Shown piece after piece: positions 44,193 through 53,138 of a stretch of DNA of 64,000 nt. Both the position numbers and the translations under genes were made by a program. The notes under the pieces were generated by a model. That model had not been told where the DNA came from. It made no database searches and was given only the letters and a program-made list of their open reading frames with translations. The stretch lies in assembly GCF_000312125.1 (NCBI RefSeq), contig NZ_HE978641.1, positions 209,533-273,532 on the forward strand, in the 5' to 3' direction. The stretch comes from Timonella senegalensis JC301. GTDB taxonomy: Bacteria > Actinomycetota > Actinomycetes > Actinomycetales > Cellulomonadaceae. How positions within the stretch are numbered: position 1 is the stretch's first letter; each line of letters opens with the position of its first letter.

Positions 44193-44942
44193 TCAGCCGA
44201 GCGCCCTGCGGTAAAAACCTTCAATATGCTTTTCGACGAGGTGGGCCCCTTCCGCCGCTTCTCCCCGTCCCAGCGCCTCAAGTATTGCCCGGTGCTCTCC
44301 ACGCAGGGTTGCGGCCAGGCCCGGCCAGTCCGGCTCCCGGCTCACACCCTGCGCCACGTACTCCTCGATTGCCTTGCGCAGCCCCAACATCGTGGCCTCA
44401 AACAGCGAGTTTCCGGCGAGGGACACCAGCTCGACGTGGAGTTGGGCGTCGAGTCGCTGGAATTCCTCAATCTCAATGTCGGTATCTTCCATCTGCTCGA
44501 GAATCTCGAACGCCGCGTCGAGGCAGCCTGCAACTCCCCGAGCAGCCACGTCGTTCGACTCGTTGACTACTTCAGCCTGCTGAAGCTGTTCCGCCGCGCA
44601 GCGCATTGCCACCGATCTCGCGGACCACGACTCGATCAGGAGGCGCATCTCCACCACGTCCCGGACCGGCATCGCACCGGACGCCACGTGGAGCCGGATC
44701 GCAGAGCCGAGCCCCGCGGCGGGCTTATCAATCAGGATCGCGCCTGCGTCGGGGCCGGAGCCCGTTGATCGCTTGATGATCCCCATCGCCTCGAGCACCC
44801 GTAGCGCCTCGCGCACGGAGGCGCGGGATACCCCAAACTCCTCGCTCAGGGCGCGCTCGGAGGGGAGCCTATCGCCGAGCGTCCACCGACCACTACGAAG
44901 CCCCGACTCAACCCGCGCCAAGACGGACTCATACGTTTGCAT
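44193..44942 (-). CDS. FadR/LldR-family GntR regulator of lactate use
   Basis: A 249-residue protein: GntR winged helix at about 20-70 (LPSERALSEEFGVSRASVRE) and an FCD-type all-helical effector domain (VVEMRLLIESWSARSVAMRC). It is divergent from lutABC, whose promoter carries a perfect FadR-type operator, so it most likely represses lut in the absence of lactate. TACAGT lies six bases before its ATG, so it is probably leaderless and not strongly translated. Confidence 0.9.
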   Translation of the reverse strand: MQTYESVLARVESGLRSGRWTLGDRLPSERALSEEFGVSRASVREALRVLEAMGIIKRSTGSGPDAGAILIDKPAAGLGSAIRLHVASGAMPVRDVVEMRLLIESWSARSVAMRCAAEQLQQAEVVNESNDVAARGVAGCLDAAFEILEQMEDTDIEIEEFQRLDAQLHVELVSLAGNSLFEATMLGLRKAIEEYVAQGVSREPDWPGLAATLRGEHRAILEALGRGEAAEGAHLVEKHIEGFYRRALG

Positions 44943-44948
44943 GTCTCA

Positions 44949-44954
44949 ACTGTA
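44949..44954 (-). promoter_or_regulatory. -10 box (TACAGT) of a likely leaderless FadR-type gene
   Basis: Reading minus, TACAGT is followed by TGAGAC and then ATG 44942, the six-base spacing seen at other leaderless genes here. Confidence 0.45.
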
Positions 44955-45065
44955 GGCCCACCTGCCAACTCGCGCCGCGAAGGTACTTCTGGAGTGCAAC
45001 CCGGCGGAACTAGCGCTTGAATGGGACGTAAGAACCAGACACACGTAAGCAGAATCGTCGCCAAT

Positions 45066-45096
45066 TTGTCTTGTGGTCAGACCACAGGTGTAATGT
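45066..45096 (+). promoter_or_regulatory. lutABC promoter with FadR-type operator in the spacer
   Basis: TTGTCT (45066-45071) and TAATGT (45091-45096) are -35 and -10 boxes 19 bp apart. Between them lies the perfect palindrome TGTGGTC-A-GACCACA (45072-45086), which contains the TGGTNNNACCA core of FadR/LldR operators. A bound repressor would block RNA polymerase directly. Confidence 0.7.
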
Positions 45097-45148
45097 GACA
45101 AAGTGTCAAGGCGCCCCGCGCCGCCCCGACCCCACAAGGAAAGCGATC

Positions 45149-45961
45149 ATGCGCATAGCACTCGCAGCCACCTGCATTGCAGACGCCTTGTTCCCGCAAG
45201 CCCCCATCGCCACCGTTAAGCTGCTCGAACGGCTTGGACACACGGTTGTGTTCCCCGGCGGACAGGCCTGCTGCGGACAAATGCATGTCAACACCGGCTA
45301 CTTTGACAAGGCAGTTCCAGTCATCGAGAACCACGTCAAAACGTTCGAGCCAGTGTTGGACAACGAGTGGGATGCGGTCGTGATCCCATCGGGCTCGTGC
45401 GCCGGCTCCATCAAGCACCAGCAGGCGATGGTCTGCGAACGCGCGGGGCTGCCCGACCTTGCCAAGACTGCAAACGCCGTTGCCGCCAAGACGTACGAAC
45501 TGTCCGAGCTGCTCATTGACGTCCTCGGACTCACGGACGTGGGCGCCTACTTCCCGCACCGCGTGACCTACCACCCCACCTGCCACTCGATGCGCATGCT
45601 GGGAGTGGGCGACAAGCCGTACCAGCTATTGCGAGCGGTCGAGGGCATTGAACTCGTTGAACTCCCGGACGCCGACCAGTGCTGCGGTTTCGGCGGGACG
45701 TTCGCAGTCAAGAACGCGGACACGTCCTCGGCGATGCTCGCCGATAAGGTGGCCAACATTGAGTCCACGGCCGCAACCGTGGTGAGCGCGGGCGATTACT
45801 CGTGTCTCATGAACATCGGTGGAGGGCTCAACCGCAAGGGTTCCGCAACCACAACCATGCACCTGGCGGAGATCCTGGCCTCCACCCGCGAGGACCCCGC
45901 TACCCCGCCTGCGCCGTTACGCGCGGGTCATTCTGGCGCGGCAAAGGGGGCGCGGCGATGA
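45149..45961 (+). CDS. lutA: L-lactate utilisation protein LutA
   Basis: From ATG 45149, with AAGGAAAG upstream, it is 270 residues, slightly longer than usual because of a Pro/Ala tail. It carries two CCG domains with QACCGQMHVN and DQCCGFGGTF and the paired HPTCH motif, which bind an iron-sulfur cluster. LutABC oxidises L-lactate to pyruvate in the cytoplasm. Its stop overlaps lutB by ATGA. Confidence 0.95.
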   Translation: MRIALAATCIADALFPQAPIATVKLLERLGHTVVFPGGQACCGQMHVNTGYFDKAVPVIENHVKTFEPVLDNEWDAVVIPSGSCAGSIKHQQAMVCERAGLPDLAKTANAVAAKTYELSELLIDVLGLTDVGAYFPHRVTYHPTCHSMRMLGVGDKPYQLLRAVEGIELVELPDADQCCGFGGTFAVKNADTSSAMLADKVANIESTAATVVSAGDYSCLMNIGGGLNRKGSATTTMHLAEILASTREDPATPPAPLRAGHSGAAKGARR

Positions 45962-47592
45962 AGACGTTCCTCGGTATCCCCCTGGCCCGCCCAAGTGAGA
46001 GCCGGACCGCATACAAGTCGGAACCGGGCCACGCCACAACCCTTCAGGGTGACACAGGCGGCGGGCATCTCGCCAGCGAGGCTGCCCACAACCCAACCAC
46101 GATCCCCACAGAGCCATTGCGCTGGGGCACGTCCTTCCCCGAGGCCGCGCAGCGGGCGCTGAGCAATGACCAGTTGCGCCACAACCTCGGGTTTGCCACC
46201 AAGACCATCCGTTCCAAGCGGGCCGCCGTCGTGGCCGAGGCTCCGGACTGGGAGGACCTGCGTGATGCAGGGAGCCAGACCAAGATTAATGTGCTCGCCT
46301 CGCTACCAGCGCTGCTCGAGCAGTTTGAACGGAACTTCACCGCGCGTGGCGGGCACGTGCACTGGGCACGAGACGCCCAGGAGGCCAACGAGATCGTCAC
46401 CCGCCTGGTCAAAGAGCAGGACACCACCGAGGTGGTCAAGGTCAAATCCATGGCCACCCAGGAGATCGGCCTCAACGAATACTTAGCTGCACAGGGCATC
46501 GACGCATTCGAAACCGACCTCGCCGAACTCATCGTACAGCTGGGGGATGACCTGCCCTCGCACATCCTCGTGCCCGCCATCCACCGCAATCGCGCGGAGA
46601 TCAAGGAGATCTTCGAACGCCGGATGGAGTCCCTCCCTGAGGGCATGAGCGACGCCCCTCGCGAACTGGCCATGGCAGCCCGCGAACACTTGCGCAAAAA
46701 GTTCCTACGCGCAAAAGTCGCCATTTCAGGTGCCAACTTTGGCGTTGCCGAAACCGGGACGCTTACCGTGGTCGAGTCCGAGGGCAACGGCCGCATGTGC
46801 GTGACACTTCCCGAAACCCTCATCACGGTGATGGGAATCGAGAAGATCATCCCGAGCTTCTCGGACTACGAGGTGTTCATGCAGCTCCTCCCCCGCTCCT
46901 CAACCGGCGAACGCATGAACCCCTACACCTCCATGTGGACGGGCGTCACCCCTGGTGACGGCCCACAAAACGTCCACGTGATCCTGCTGGACAACGGGCG
47001 CACACGAGCGCTCGCGGACGACGTAGGGCGCGCGGCACTCAAGTGCATCCGCTGCTCGGCCTGCCTGAACGTGTGCCCCGTATACGAACGGGTTGGCGGA
47101 CATGCCTACGGCTCGGTGTACCCCGGACCCATCGGCGCGATCCTGACCCCACAGCTCACAGGCACCACGGGCCACAGCGACCCCAACGCCTCGCTGCCCT
47201 TTGCATCCTCGCTGTGCGGTGCCTGCTACGAGGCCTGCCCTGTCAAGATCGACATCCCCACCCTTCTTGTCTACCTGCGAAACCGTGTGGCGGAGGAAGA
47301 CAAAGCCAAGCACATGCCCACGGCATGGGGTGCGGCGATGTCCGCCGCGACCTTTGTCATGTCGGATTCCAAGAGGTTCGCTGCGGCCTCGAAGGGCGCT
47401 GGCGCGCTGCGCCTCATGGCCGGCAAGAAGGGGTACGTCCAGAACGTCCCGTTGCCGATCATCAAGGGCTGGACTCAGTCCCGCGACCTCCCGTCTGCGC
47501 CCAAGGAGACGTTCCGCGAGTGGTGGGAGCGGACGCACCCAGATGCTCCGCAGGAGTCACCACTCCCTACCGATCGAGAGGACAACGCATGA
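45958..47592 (+). CDS. lutB: L-lactate utilisation iron-sulfur protein LutB
   Basis: From ATG 45958 it is 544 residues, longer than the usual 470-500 because of about 60 extra N-terminal residues. It has the LUD domain (ANFGVAETGTLTVVESEGNG) and two [4Fe-4S] cluster motifs: CIRCSACLNVCPVY and CGACYEACPVKIDIP. Two four-base overlaps tie it into the lutABC operon. It passes electrons from lactate to the chain. Confidence 0.95.
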   Translation: MKTFLGIPLARPSESRTAYKSEPGHATTLQGDTGGGHLASEAAHNPTTIPTEPLRWGTSFPEAAQRALSNDQLRHNLGFATKTIRSKRAAVVAEAPDWEDLRDAGSQTKINVLASLPALLEQFERNFTARGGHVHWARDAQEANEIVTRLVKEQDTTEVVKVKSMATQEIGLNEYLAAQGIDAFETDLAELIVQLGDDLPSHILVPAIHRNRAEIKEIFERRMESLPEGMSDAPRELAMAAREHLRKKFLRAKVAISGANFGVAETGTLTVVESEGNGRMCVTLPETLITVMGIEKIIPSFSDYEVFMQLLPRSSTGERMNPYTSMWTGVTPGDGPQNVHVILLDNGRTRALADDVGRAALKCIRCSACLNVCPVYERVGGHAYGSVYPGPIGAILTPQLTGTTGHSDPNASLPFASSLCGACYEACPVKIDIPTLLVYLRNRVAEEDKAKHMPTAWGAAMSAATFVMSDSKRFAAASKGAGALRLMAGKKGYVQNVPLPIIKGWTQSRDLPSAPKETFREWWERTHPDAPQESPLPTDREDNA

Positions 47593-48260
47593 GCACCGCA
47601 CGCACTGAGATCCTGGGAAGCATCGCTCGCGCGCTCGACGGCGTCCCATCCGGAATCGGGCAGGGCGAGCTGGCCGAGGTCCCCCGAGCCTATCGCCGCA
47701 CTTCAGACCTGCTGCCGGGTTCCTCGCAGGTCATCGACATCCTGATCGACCGCCTCGAGGACTACAAGGCGCACGTGCACCAGGTGTCGTCCACGGATGA
47801 CATCCCCGCGGCGGTGCGCGACATCCTCTCGGAGGCCAGTTCCGTGGTTCGCCCTGCGGGACTGCCCGAGTCCTGGCTCAGCATGCTCCCGCCATCCACA
47901 ACTGTCACCACGGATGCGCCGCGCCCAGGTTCCCAGGGCCTATCCCCGTATGAGCTCGACGCGATTGACGCCGTGGTAACGGCCTCTCGCGTGTCCATTG
48001 CGGACACCGGCACGATCGTGTTGGATGGCCAGAGCGACCAGGGGCGCCGTGCGATCACGCTGGTCCCGGACACGCACGTGTGCGTGGTGCTCGCGTCCCA
48101 GGTGGTCCACCTGGTGCCCGAGGCGGTTGCGCTACTGGACGAGCACCCCGAGCGTCCACTCACGTGGATCTCCGGCCCTTCCGCCACATCGGACATCGAG
48201 CTCAACCGCGTGGAGGGCGTCCACGGTCCGCGCAACCTGCACGTGATCATCGTCGGCTAG
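47589..48260 (+). CDS. lutC: L-lactate utilisation protein LutC
   Basis: From ATG 47589 it is 223 residues, overlapping lutB by ATGA. It is a LUD-domain protein with blocks VTASRVSIADTGTIVLD, RRAITLVPDTHVCVVLASQV and SDIELNRVEGVHGPR. It is the third subunit needed for lactate oxidation. The operon ends in a long hairpin. Confidence 0.94.
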   Translation: MSTARTEILGSIARALDGVPSGIGQGELAEVPRAYRRTSDLLPGSSQVIDILIDRLEDYKAHVHQVSSTDDIPAAVRDILSEASSVVRPAGLPESWLSMLPPSTTVTTDAPRPGSQGLSPYELDAIDAVVTASRVSIADTGTIVLDGQSDQGRRAITLVPDTHVCVVLASQVVHLVPEAVALLDEHPERPLTWISGPSATSDIELNRVEGVHGPRNLHVIIVG

Positions 48261-48282
48261 CGCCTCCTCCTCTCACGCAACA

Positions 48283-48349
48283 ATGCGCTGGTAGGTGCGT
48301 GAATCGTCGTTAATCTGATTTTCGACGATTCCCGCGCCTACCAGCGCAT
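48283..48349. terminator. Long hairpin between convergent lutC and membrane-protein genes
   Basis: 27-bp arms (48283-48309 and 48323-48349) with two mismatches around a 13-base loop. Each arm contains the dispersed motif CGACGATTC, so two opposed copies make up the inner stem. It is placed to end both transcripts. Confidence 0.8.
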
Positions 48350-48374
48350 GTCACATTTGAGAGGGACCGAGTTG

Positions 48375-48986
48375 CTACTGGCCCAGCCGGACCTGCACCG
48401 TCCCGGTCCCTGAGGTGGTTCCTCTGAAGGTGCCGTCTGTGAAGGTAACGTCGACGCCAAACGCCGCGTTCGTGCTTTCCTGCTGCGTGACGCCCAATCC
48501 GAGGATGAGCTGGTAGCGTTGGCCCGGTTCCAGCACGAAGCCACGCGGATTCTGCCTGTTAGCCCAGGCTAAGGCGAAGTCGTTGTGCAGATCTTCGAGC
48601 GCAACCGCTCCAACCCCTGAGCCGTCCGGTGATCCTTGCGGCCCATCCAGAGAGATGATGTCCAGCGAGTAGCGCGCTTGGGAGGTGTTGCTCATCTTGG
48701 CCTCACCAACAGGGAGCGGCTTGTCGGTCGTGTTCACAATGTCGATGCCGAAGTAGCGCCATTCTCCGGGTGATCCCGCTTCCAACTCCACTGTCGATTC
48801 AACGGTGGGCATCGAGATGTCGAGCGAACTCGAGGAGAGGAACCACGGGGATGTCGTCCACCAGAGGAGAGCGCCGAGGACAGCAGCAGCCGTAATAGTG
48901 AGCGCCACGGAGAGCGGAATCCATTTGGGGACCTTGGGCTTTCGCTCCGACCTCAGTGCCGGTTGGATACGTTCCTGAACAGCCAC
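48375..48986 (-). CDS. Single-pass membrane protein with extracellular beta-rich domain
   Basis: From GTG 48986, chosen because CGGAG lies 8 bases upstream, it is 203 residues; the frame runs on to 49064. A basic head (AVQERIQPALRSERKPKVPK) precedes one helix (WIPLSVALTITAAAVLGALL) and about 140 extracellular residues with a beta-sandwich-like pattern (GEWRYFGIDIVNTTDKPLPV). No family is recognised. It is divergent from the zinc exporter gene. Confidence 0.75.
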   Translation of the reverse strand: MAVQERIQPALRSERKPKVPKWIPLSVALTITAAAVLGALLWWTTSPWFLSSSSLDISMPTVESTVELEAGSPGEWRYFGIDIVNTTDKPLPVGEAKMSNTSQARYSLDIISLDGPQGSPDGSGVGAVALEDLHNDFALAWANRQNPRGFVLEPGQRYQLILGLGVTQQESTNAAFGVDVTFTDGTFRGTTSGTGTVQVRLGQ

Positions 48987-49100
48987 TTCGCACTCCGTTG
49001 GTCGAGTAAACAATTCTTCGCAAATATCACGAGTAACGCTATTGCACCGCATGAAATCTGACAATAGGAGCGGATCGCCTAGGGCTACCCCGGAACTGAA

Positions 49101-49124
49101 ATATATGAAAAGATGTTCATATAT
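49101..49124. promoter_or_regulatory. ArsR/SmtB-type operator for the zinc exporter operon
   Basis: ATATATGAA-AAGATG-TTCATATAT is a perfect 9+6+9 palindrome, close to the ATATGAAC...GTTCATAT sites of SmtB/CzrA repressors. It ends 25 bp before the GTG of the CDF gene and presumably overlaps its promoter. Confidence 0.75.
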
Positions 49125-49149
49125 TCAGCGTTTAGGAAAGGCTGCTTCG

Positions 49150-50061
49150 GTGTCACACGATCACGGTCACTCCCACATCTCCATCTCGGCGGGTGCCGCG
49201 CACAAGAAACCGCTCGCGATCGCGCTCGGCCTCACCGCCACGTTCATGATTGTTGAGCTGGTTGTCGGCTTCTCCATCGGATCTCTCGCTCTGATCTCGG
49301 ACGGCGCCCATATGGGCACGGACGTGCTGGGGCTCGCCATGGCATTCGTTGCAATCACTCTGGCAAATCGGGCCACCTCGTCGGACCGCACCTTCGGCCT
49401 CTACCGGCTCGAAGTCCTCGCCGCGCTGGCAAACGGCGTCCTACTGTTCGCGGTTGCCGGATACGTCCTCATCGAGGCCGTCCAGCGGTTCCAACACCCC
49501 GCTGAGATCCCAGGCATCCCCCTCCTCATCACCGCGGTGCTCGGCCTGATCGTCAACATCATCAGCTTCCGCCTGCTGTCTGCCGGCTCCAAGGAGTCGA
49601 TCAACCTAAAGGGCGCAAGCCTCGAGGTCCTCGGTGACCTCATCGGGTCGATCGGTGTGATCCTCGGTGCGATCCTGTTGTACTTCACGGGCTGGAACTG
49701 GATCGACCCGGCCATCGGTGTGGCAGTCGGCCTGTTTATCCTGCCCAGGACCTGGAACCTTATGCGCCAAGCCCTGCGCATCCTCATCGAGGCGGCCCCC
49801 AAGGGGATGGACATCGACGCTCTCAAGGCTCGGATCGGCGCCCTCGAGGGTGTCACGCAAGTACACGACCTCCACGTCTGGACCATCACATCCGGAATGG
49901 TCAGCGCATCCGGGCACGTTGTGACTGAGCCTGGCGCGCAACCCTCCGAGGTGCTCCCTCGTATCCTCGAGCTCTTGCGCGCGGAGTACCACATCGACCA
50001 CGCCACCTTCCAGTGCGAGCCCATCGACCCGCTGTGCGGTCATGACGAAACGAAGATCTGA
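49150..50061 (+). CDS. Cation diffusion facilitator, probable zinc exporter
   Basis: From GTG 49150 (AGGAAAGG 8 bases upstream) it is 303 residues. A His-rich head (SHDHGHSHISIS) is followed by six helices. The metal motif on TM2 is SDGAHMGTD; the TM5 partner motif is LEVLGDLIGS, with Glu where His is usual in ZitB, as in many actinobacterial members. A cytoplasmic metallochaperone-like domain ends the protein. The ArsR-type gene overlaps the stop. Confidence 0.93.
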   Translation: MSHDHGHSHISISAGAAHKKPLAIALGLTATFMIVELVVGFSIGSLALISDGAHMGTDVLGLAMAFVAITLANRATSSDRTFGLYRLEVLAALANGVLLFAVAGYVLIEAVQRFQHPAEIPGIPLLITAVLGLIVNIISFRLLSAGSKESINLKGASLEVLGDLIGSIGVILGAILLYFTGWNWIDPAIGVAVGLFILPRTWNLMRQALRILIEAAPKGMDIDALKARIGALEGVTQVHDLHVWTITSGMVSASGHVVTEPGAQPSEVLPRILELLRAEYHIDHATFQCEPIDPLCGHDETKI

Positions 50062-50396
50062 TGAGCGCAGTCGAACCCGCCCAGCTCCATGAAGTCCACG
50101 ACTCCCTCCCGGACCCGCACACTGTCAGCCATATGGCCGACGTGTTCTCGCTCCTTGGTGATTCAGGTCGCCTCCGGATCCTCACCGCACTCCTGGGCGG
50201 ATCCCTTCGGGTACGTGACATCGCTGCGGTGACGCACCAAAGCCAATCCTCCGTATCCCACGCACTAAGGCTCCTGCGCGCGCACCACGTAGTTACGGCA
50301 ACTAGAAGCGGCCGTGAGGCACACTACGAACTGGCGGACCAGCACGTCCGCGAACTACTCGAACTCGCACTCGCTCACGTCCAACACGAGGCCTAG
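50061..50396 (+). CDS. ArsR/SmtB-family zinc-sensing repressor
   Basis: A 111-residue winged-helix protein (VRDIAAVTHQSQSSVSHALR as recognition region). The last helix has ADQHVRELLELALAHVQHE, fitting the alpha-5 zinc motif Asp-X-His-X10-His-X2-His/Glu of SmtB and CzrA. It starts one base inside the exporter stop (TGATG). With the operator at 49101-49124 it makes a zinc-responsive autoregulated unit. Confidence 0.93.
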   Translation: MSAVEPAQLHEVHDSLPDPHTVSHMADVFSLLGDSGRLRILTALLGGSLRVRDIAAVTHQSQSSVSHALRLLRAHHVVTATRSGREAHYELADQHVRELLELALAHVQHEA

Positions 50397-50447
50397 CGGC
50401 CACCATACGCTTGTCTTGCTTGTGCACCACTGACTCAAGGAAGAGCT

Positions 50448-51128
50448 ATGACCGCAGACAACTACACCGACGCATTCTCTGGCGACATTGCAGAGGTCAG
50501 CGTCCAACACCGCGAGCGCGGGATCGCCATTCTCAATAGCGGCGAACTGTACTCGGACCTGCACCCCGATCTCCTTTTCCTCGGTGTGGACAGGCTCCGC
50601 GCGCGTGAGTTCATCTACGAGTTCAACCGCTCCCACCCGAGCGAGTTCCAACTGCGCGCCGACCTTCAGGCCAAGTTCCTCGGCTCGGTTGGGGAGAACA
50701 CCTACATCGAGCCGCCGTTCAACGCATCCTACGGCTGCCACACCTATGTGGGAGCCCGCGTGTACGCGAACTTCAACCTGACCGTTGTTGACGACGCCGA
50801 CGTTCACATCGGCGACGAGGTCATGTTTGGCCCCAACGTCACGCTCGCCACCGCTGGGCACCCACTCGACCCAGCGCTGCGCACCACGGGTGAGCAGTTC
50901 TCCATGCCCATCACCATTGGCAACCGCGTGTGGATCGGCGCAAACGTCGTGGTCATGCCCGGAGTCACCATTGGTGCAGGCTCAGTCATTGGCGCCGGCT
51001 CCGTGGTCACCTCAAACATCCCCGAGAACGTAATCGCCGTGGGCTCCCCCGCCCGTGTTCTGCGCGAACTTACGGAGGCTGACGCTGAGTATCGTCGCCG
51101 CGAGCCCGACAACGCCCGCTGGGCCTAG
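50448..51128 (+). CDS. Sugar O-acetyltransferase, Maa/LacA type
   Basis: A 226-residue hexapeptide-repeat enzyme with AAGGAAGAG before the ATG. The N-terminal maltose-acetyltransferase part is followed by a left-handed beta helix (IGDEVMFGPNVTLATAGHPL; IGNRVWIGANVVVMPGVTIG; GAGSVIGAGSVVTSNIPENV). His in AGHPLD is the catalytic residue of the family. It transfers acetyl from acetyl-CoA to a sugar 6-hydroxyl. Confidence 0.92.
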   Translation: MTADNYTDAFSGDIAEVSVQHRERGIAILNSGELYSDLHPDLLFLGVDRLRAREFIYEFNRSHPSEFQLRADLQAKFLGSVGENTYIEPPFNASYGCHTYVGARVYANFNLTVVDDADVHIGDEVMFGPNVTLATAGHPLDPALRTTGEQFSMPITIGNRVWIGANVVVMPGVTIGAGSVIGAGSVVTSNIPENVIAVGSPARVLRELTEADAEYRRREPDNARWA

Positions 51129-51183
51129 CGGCCCAGCATCTCCTTCATCTCGGCTGCTACCGCAGCCCTGCTGCACCAAAACG

Positions 51184-51220
51184 ACTTCGGGTTGTGCGCA
51201 CACCGCGCACAACCCGAAGT
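51184..51220. terminator. Bidirectional terminator between acetyltransferase and FAH genes
   Basis: A perfect 16-bp stem (51184-51199 with 51205-51220), preceded by AAAA and followed by TTT, so it could work in both directions between convergent genes. Confidence 0.85.
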
Positions 51221-51225
51221 TTTGC

Positions 51226-52071
51226 CTACTTGCTGCGGAACACGTGCTCCTGCGTCCCAATTCCGTCGATCTCGAGGCGCACCACGTCCCCATCCACGAG
51301 GTATGGGAACCTCCCAGAGAACGCGACGCCCTCGGGAGTCCCGGTGCAAATCAGGTCGCCCGGTTCGAGGACCATGTACTGGGACAGGTGCCACACGATG
51401 TACTCAACGCTGAAAATCATGTCACTCGTGGTGGAGTCCTGGCGCAGCTCGCCGTTCACCCAGGATCGCAGCCCAAGATTCCCGGGGTCCACCTCGTCCG
51501 GAGTCACCACAACCGGCCCAGTGGGGGCGAAGCTCTCGCCATTCTTGCCCTTGGACCACTGGCCAAGAGACTGCTCCATCTGCCACGCCCGCTCGGAAAT
51601 GTCGTCCACAACCGTGTACCCACCTATGTGGGCGGCTGCTTCCTCAATCGAGCCCAGGTATGATGCTCGGCGGCCGATCACGATCGCGAGTTCGACCTCC
51701 CAGTCCACCTTTTCCGCACCGGGTGGCAGTGGCACGGTGTCGTTCGGGCCGACCACCGTGTTGGGGTGCTTCATAAACACGATCGGCGTGCTCGGTGGCT
51801 GCGCACCAGATTCCGCCGCATGCGCGGCGTAGTTCTGCCCGATGCAGATGACCGCCTGCGGGCGCGCAATGGGTGCGCCCACGCGCAGTTCTTCCGGATT
51901 TTCGACGATAGACAGAGTCCCAGCATCAAGTGCACCTTGGACCAGTTCCCCACCATCGTGGAGGAACTCTCCCGTGATGTCACCAGTGAGCGAGGAGATG
52001 TCGTACGTGGTGCCCTCGATGATGGCGACGGGCGTCTCGTGGCCAAGTGGGCCGAGGCGTGCAAACTTCAA
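51226..52071 (-). CDS. Fumarylacetoacetate hydrolase-family enzyme, likely 2,4-diketo-3-deoxy-L-fuconate hydrolase
   Basis: A 281-residue FAH-fold enzyme. Metal ligands lie in DWEVELAIVIG and VVDDISERAWQ, and the block CIGQNYAAHAAE is typical. Its neighbours (lactonase, SDR, aldo/keto reductase) fit the oxidative L-fucose/L-rhamnose-type pathway, where an FAH enzyme splits 2,4-diketo-3-deoxyfuconate into pyruvate and L-lactate. The substrate is inferred from context. Confidence 0.85.
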   Translation of the reverse strand: MKFARLGPLGHETPVAIIEGTTYDISSLTGDITGEFLHDGGELVQGALDAGTLSIVENPEELRVGAPIARPQAVICIGQNYAAHAAESGAQPPSTPIVFMKHPNTVVGPNDTVPLPPGAEKVDWEVELAIVIGRRASYLGSIEEAAAHIGGYTVVDDISERAWQMEQSLGQWSKGKNGESFAPTGPVVVTPDEVDPGNLGLRSWVNGELRQDSTTSDMIFSVEYIVWHLSQYMVLEPGDLICTGTPEGVAFSGRFPYLVDGDVVRLEIDGIGTQEHVFRSK

Positions 52072-52097
52072 TTGTCTTCCTTTAGTGATCGTGGGCG

Positions 52098-53138
52098 TCA
52101 GATGGTCGTAGGCGTAGGAGCGTCCTGCGCGAGCAGACCGTGTGCTTTGAGTTCTGCCCAGAGGGCATCAGGTACTGGGGCTGTTGCGCGTTCCACTGTG
52201 TCTTGGACCTGCGAGCGCGTACGCAGACCAACCACGGTGGACACCACCGCTGGGTGACCGAGCACGAACGCGAGCGCCGCCTGTGGAAGCGTCACCCCGT
52301 GCTCACCGCACACCTGCGAGATTGCGCGTGCTCGCTCGACCAAGTCCGCGGGCGCTGCCTCGTAGTTATAAGTGGCGTCCGGTGCAACGTGGTCTCGTGC
52401 GAGTAACCCCGAGTTGTAAACCCCTGCGATGACCACGCCCGCTCCTGTTTCAGCGGCGGCGGGGAGCAGATCCGTCAGTGCGGGCTGTTCCAACAGTGTG
52501 TAGCGCCCCGCGCACATGACCACGTCTGCGCCGTGCTCTCGCACAAACCTCGTGAGCATAGCGGACTGGTTCATGCCCGCGCCCCAAGCGCGGATTACGC
52601 CCTGGTCGCGCAGTTCCGTGAGCGCCTTGACGGCTCCCGTGGACGCGTCGTCATAATGCTCGTCCGGGTCATGGATGTATGCAACGTCGATGTAGTCGGT
52701 GCCAATCCGTTCGAGTGAGTCCTCTATGGAGCGCAGCACTCCATCGCGCGTGTAGTCCAGCTCTCGTCGCAGGGAGGCGGGCACCGCAAACCCCTGTGTG
52801 TCTTGTTCGGTGGCGGTCTCAGGGGAATCCACAAGGATGCGTCCGACCTTTGTGGACAGCGCGTACTCGCCTCGCGGGTGCCCAGCCAAGCCGGCACCAA
52901 GGCGCCGCTCCGAGAGCCCGAGCCCGTAGTGCGGCGCTGTGTCGAAGTACCGGATCCCGGCCTCCCACGCGGAGTCAACCGCTTCCTGTGCGTCCTGCTC
53001 TGAAGTCTCCCGATACAGGTTTCCCAGTTGCGCTGCGCCGAACCCCAGTGCGCTCAGGCGCACTCGGGCTTGGCGCGGCAGGGCAGTGGCTGTGAGCGAC
53101 CCTAGAGCGTCAAAATACCTCAATCGGTCACCAGCCAT
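52098..53138 (-). CDS. Aldo/keto reductase, L-fucose (D-threo-aldose) 1-dehydrogenase type
   Basis: A 346-residue barrel enzyme: LGFGAAQLGNLYRETSEQDA, RYFDTAPHYGLGLSERRLGA with the Asp/Tyr pair, Lys in LSTKVGRIL, and HDPDEHYDD. The family (Fdh/PdxI-like) oxidises sugar C1 to a lactone with NAD(P). It overlaps the SDR stop by 19 bases. It probably makes L-fuconolactone for the lactonase in this operon. Confidence 0.87.
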   Translation of the reverse strand: MAGDRLRYFDALGSLTATALPRQARVRLSALGFGAAQLGNLYRETSEQDAQEAVDSAWEAGIRYFDTAPHYGLGLSERRLGAGLAGHPRGEYALSTKVGRILVDSPETATEQDTQGFAVPASLRRELDYTRDGVLRSIEDSLERIGTDYIDVAYIHDPDEHYDDASTGAVKALTELRDQGVIRAWGAGMNQSAMLTRFVREHGADVVMCAGRYTLLEQPALTDLLPAAAETGAGVVIAGVYNSGLLARDHVAPDATYNYEAAPADLVERARAISQVCGEHGVTLPQAALAFVLGHPAVVSTVVGLRTRSQVQDTVERATAPVPDALWAELKAHGLLAQDAPTPTTI

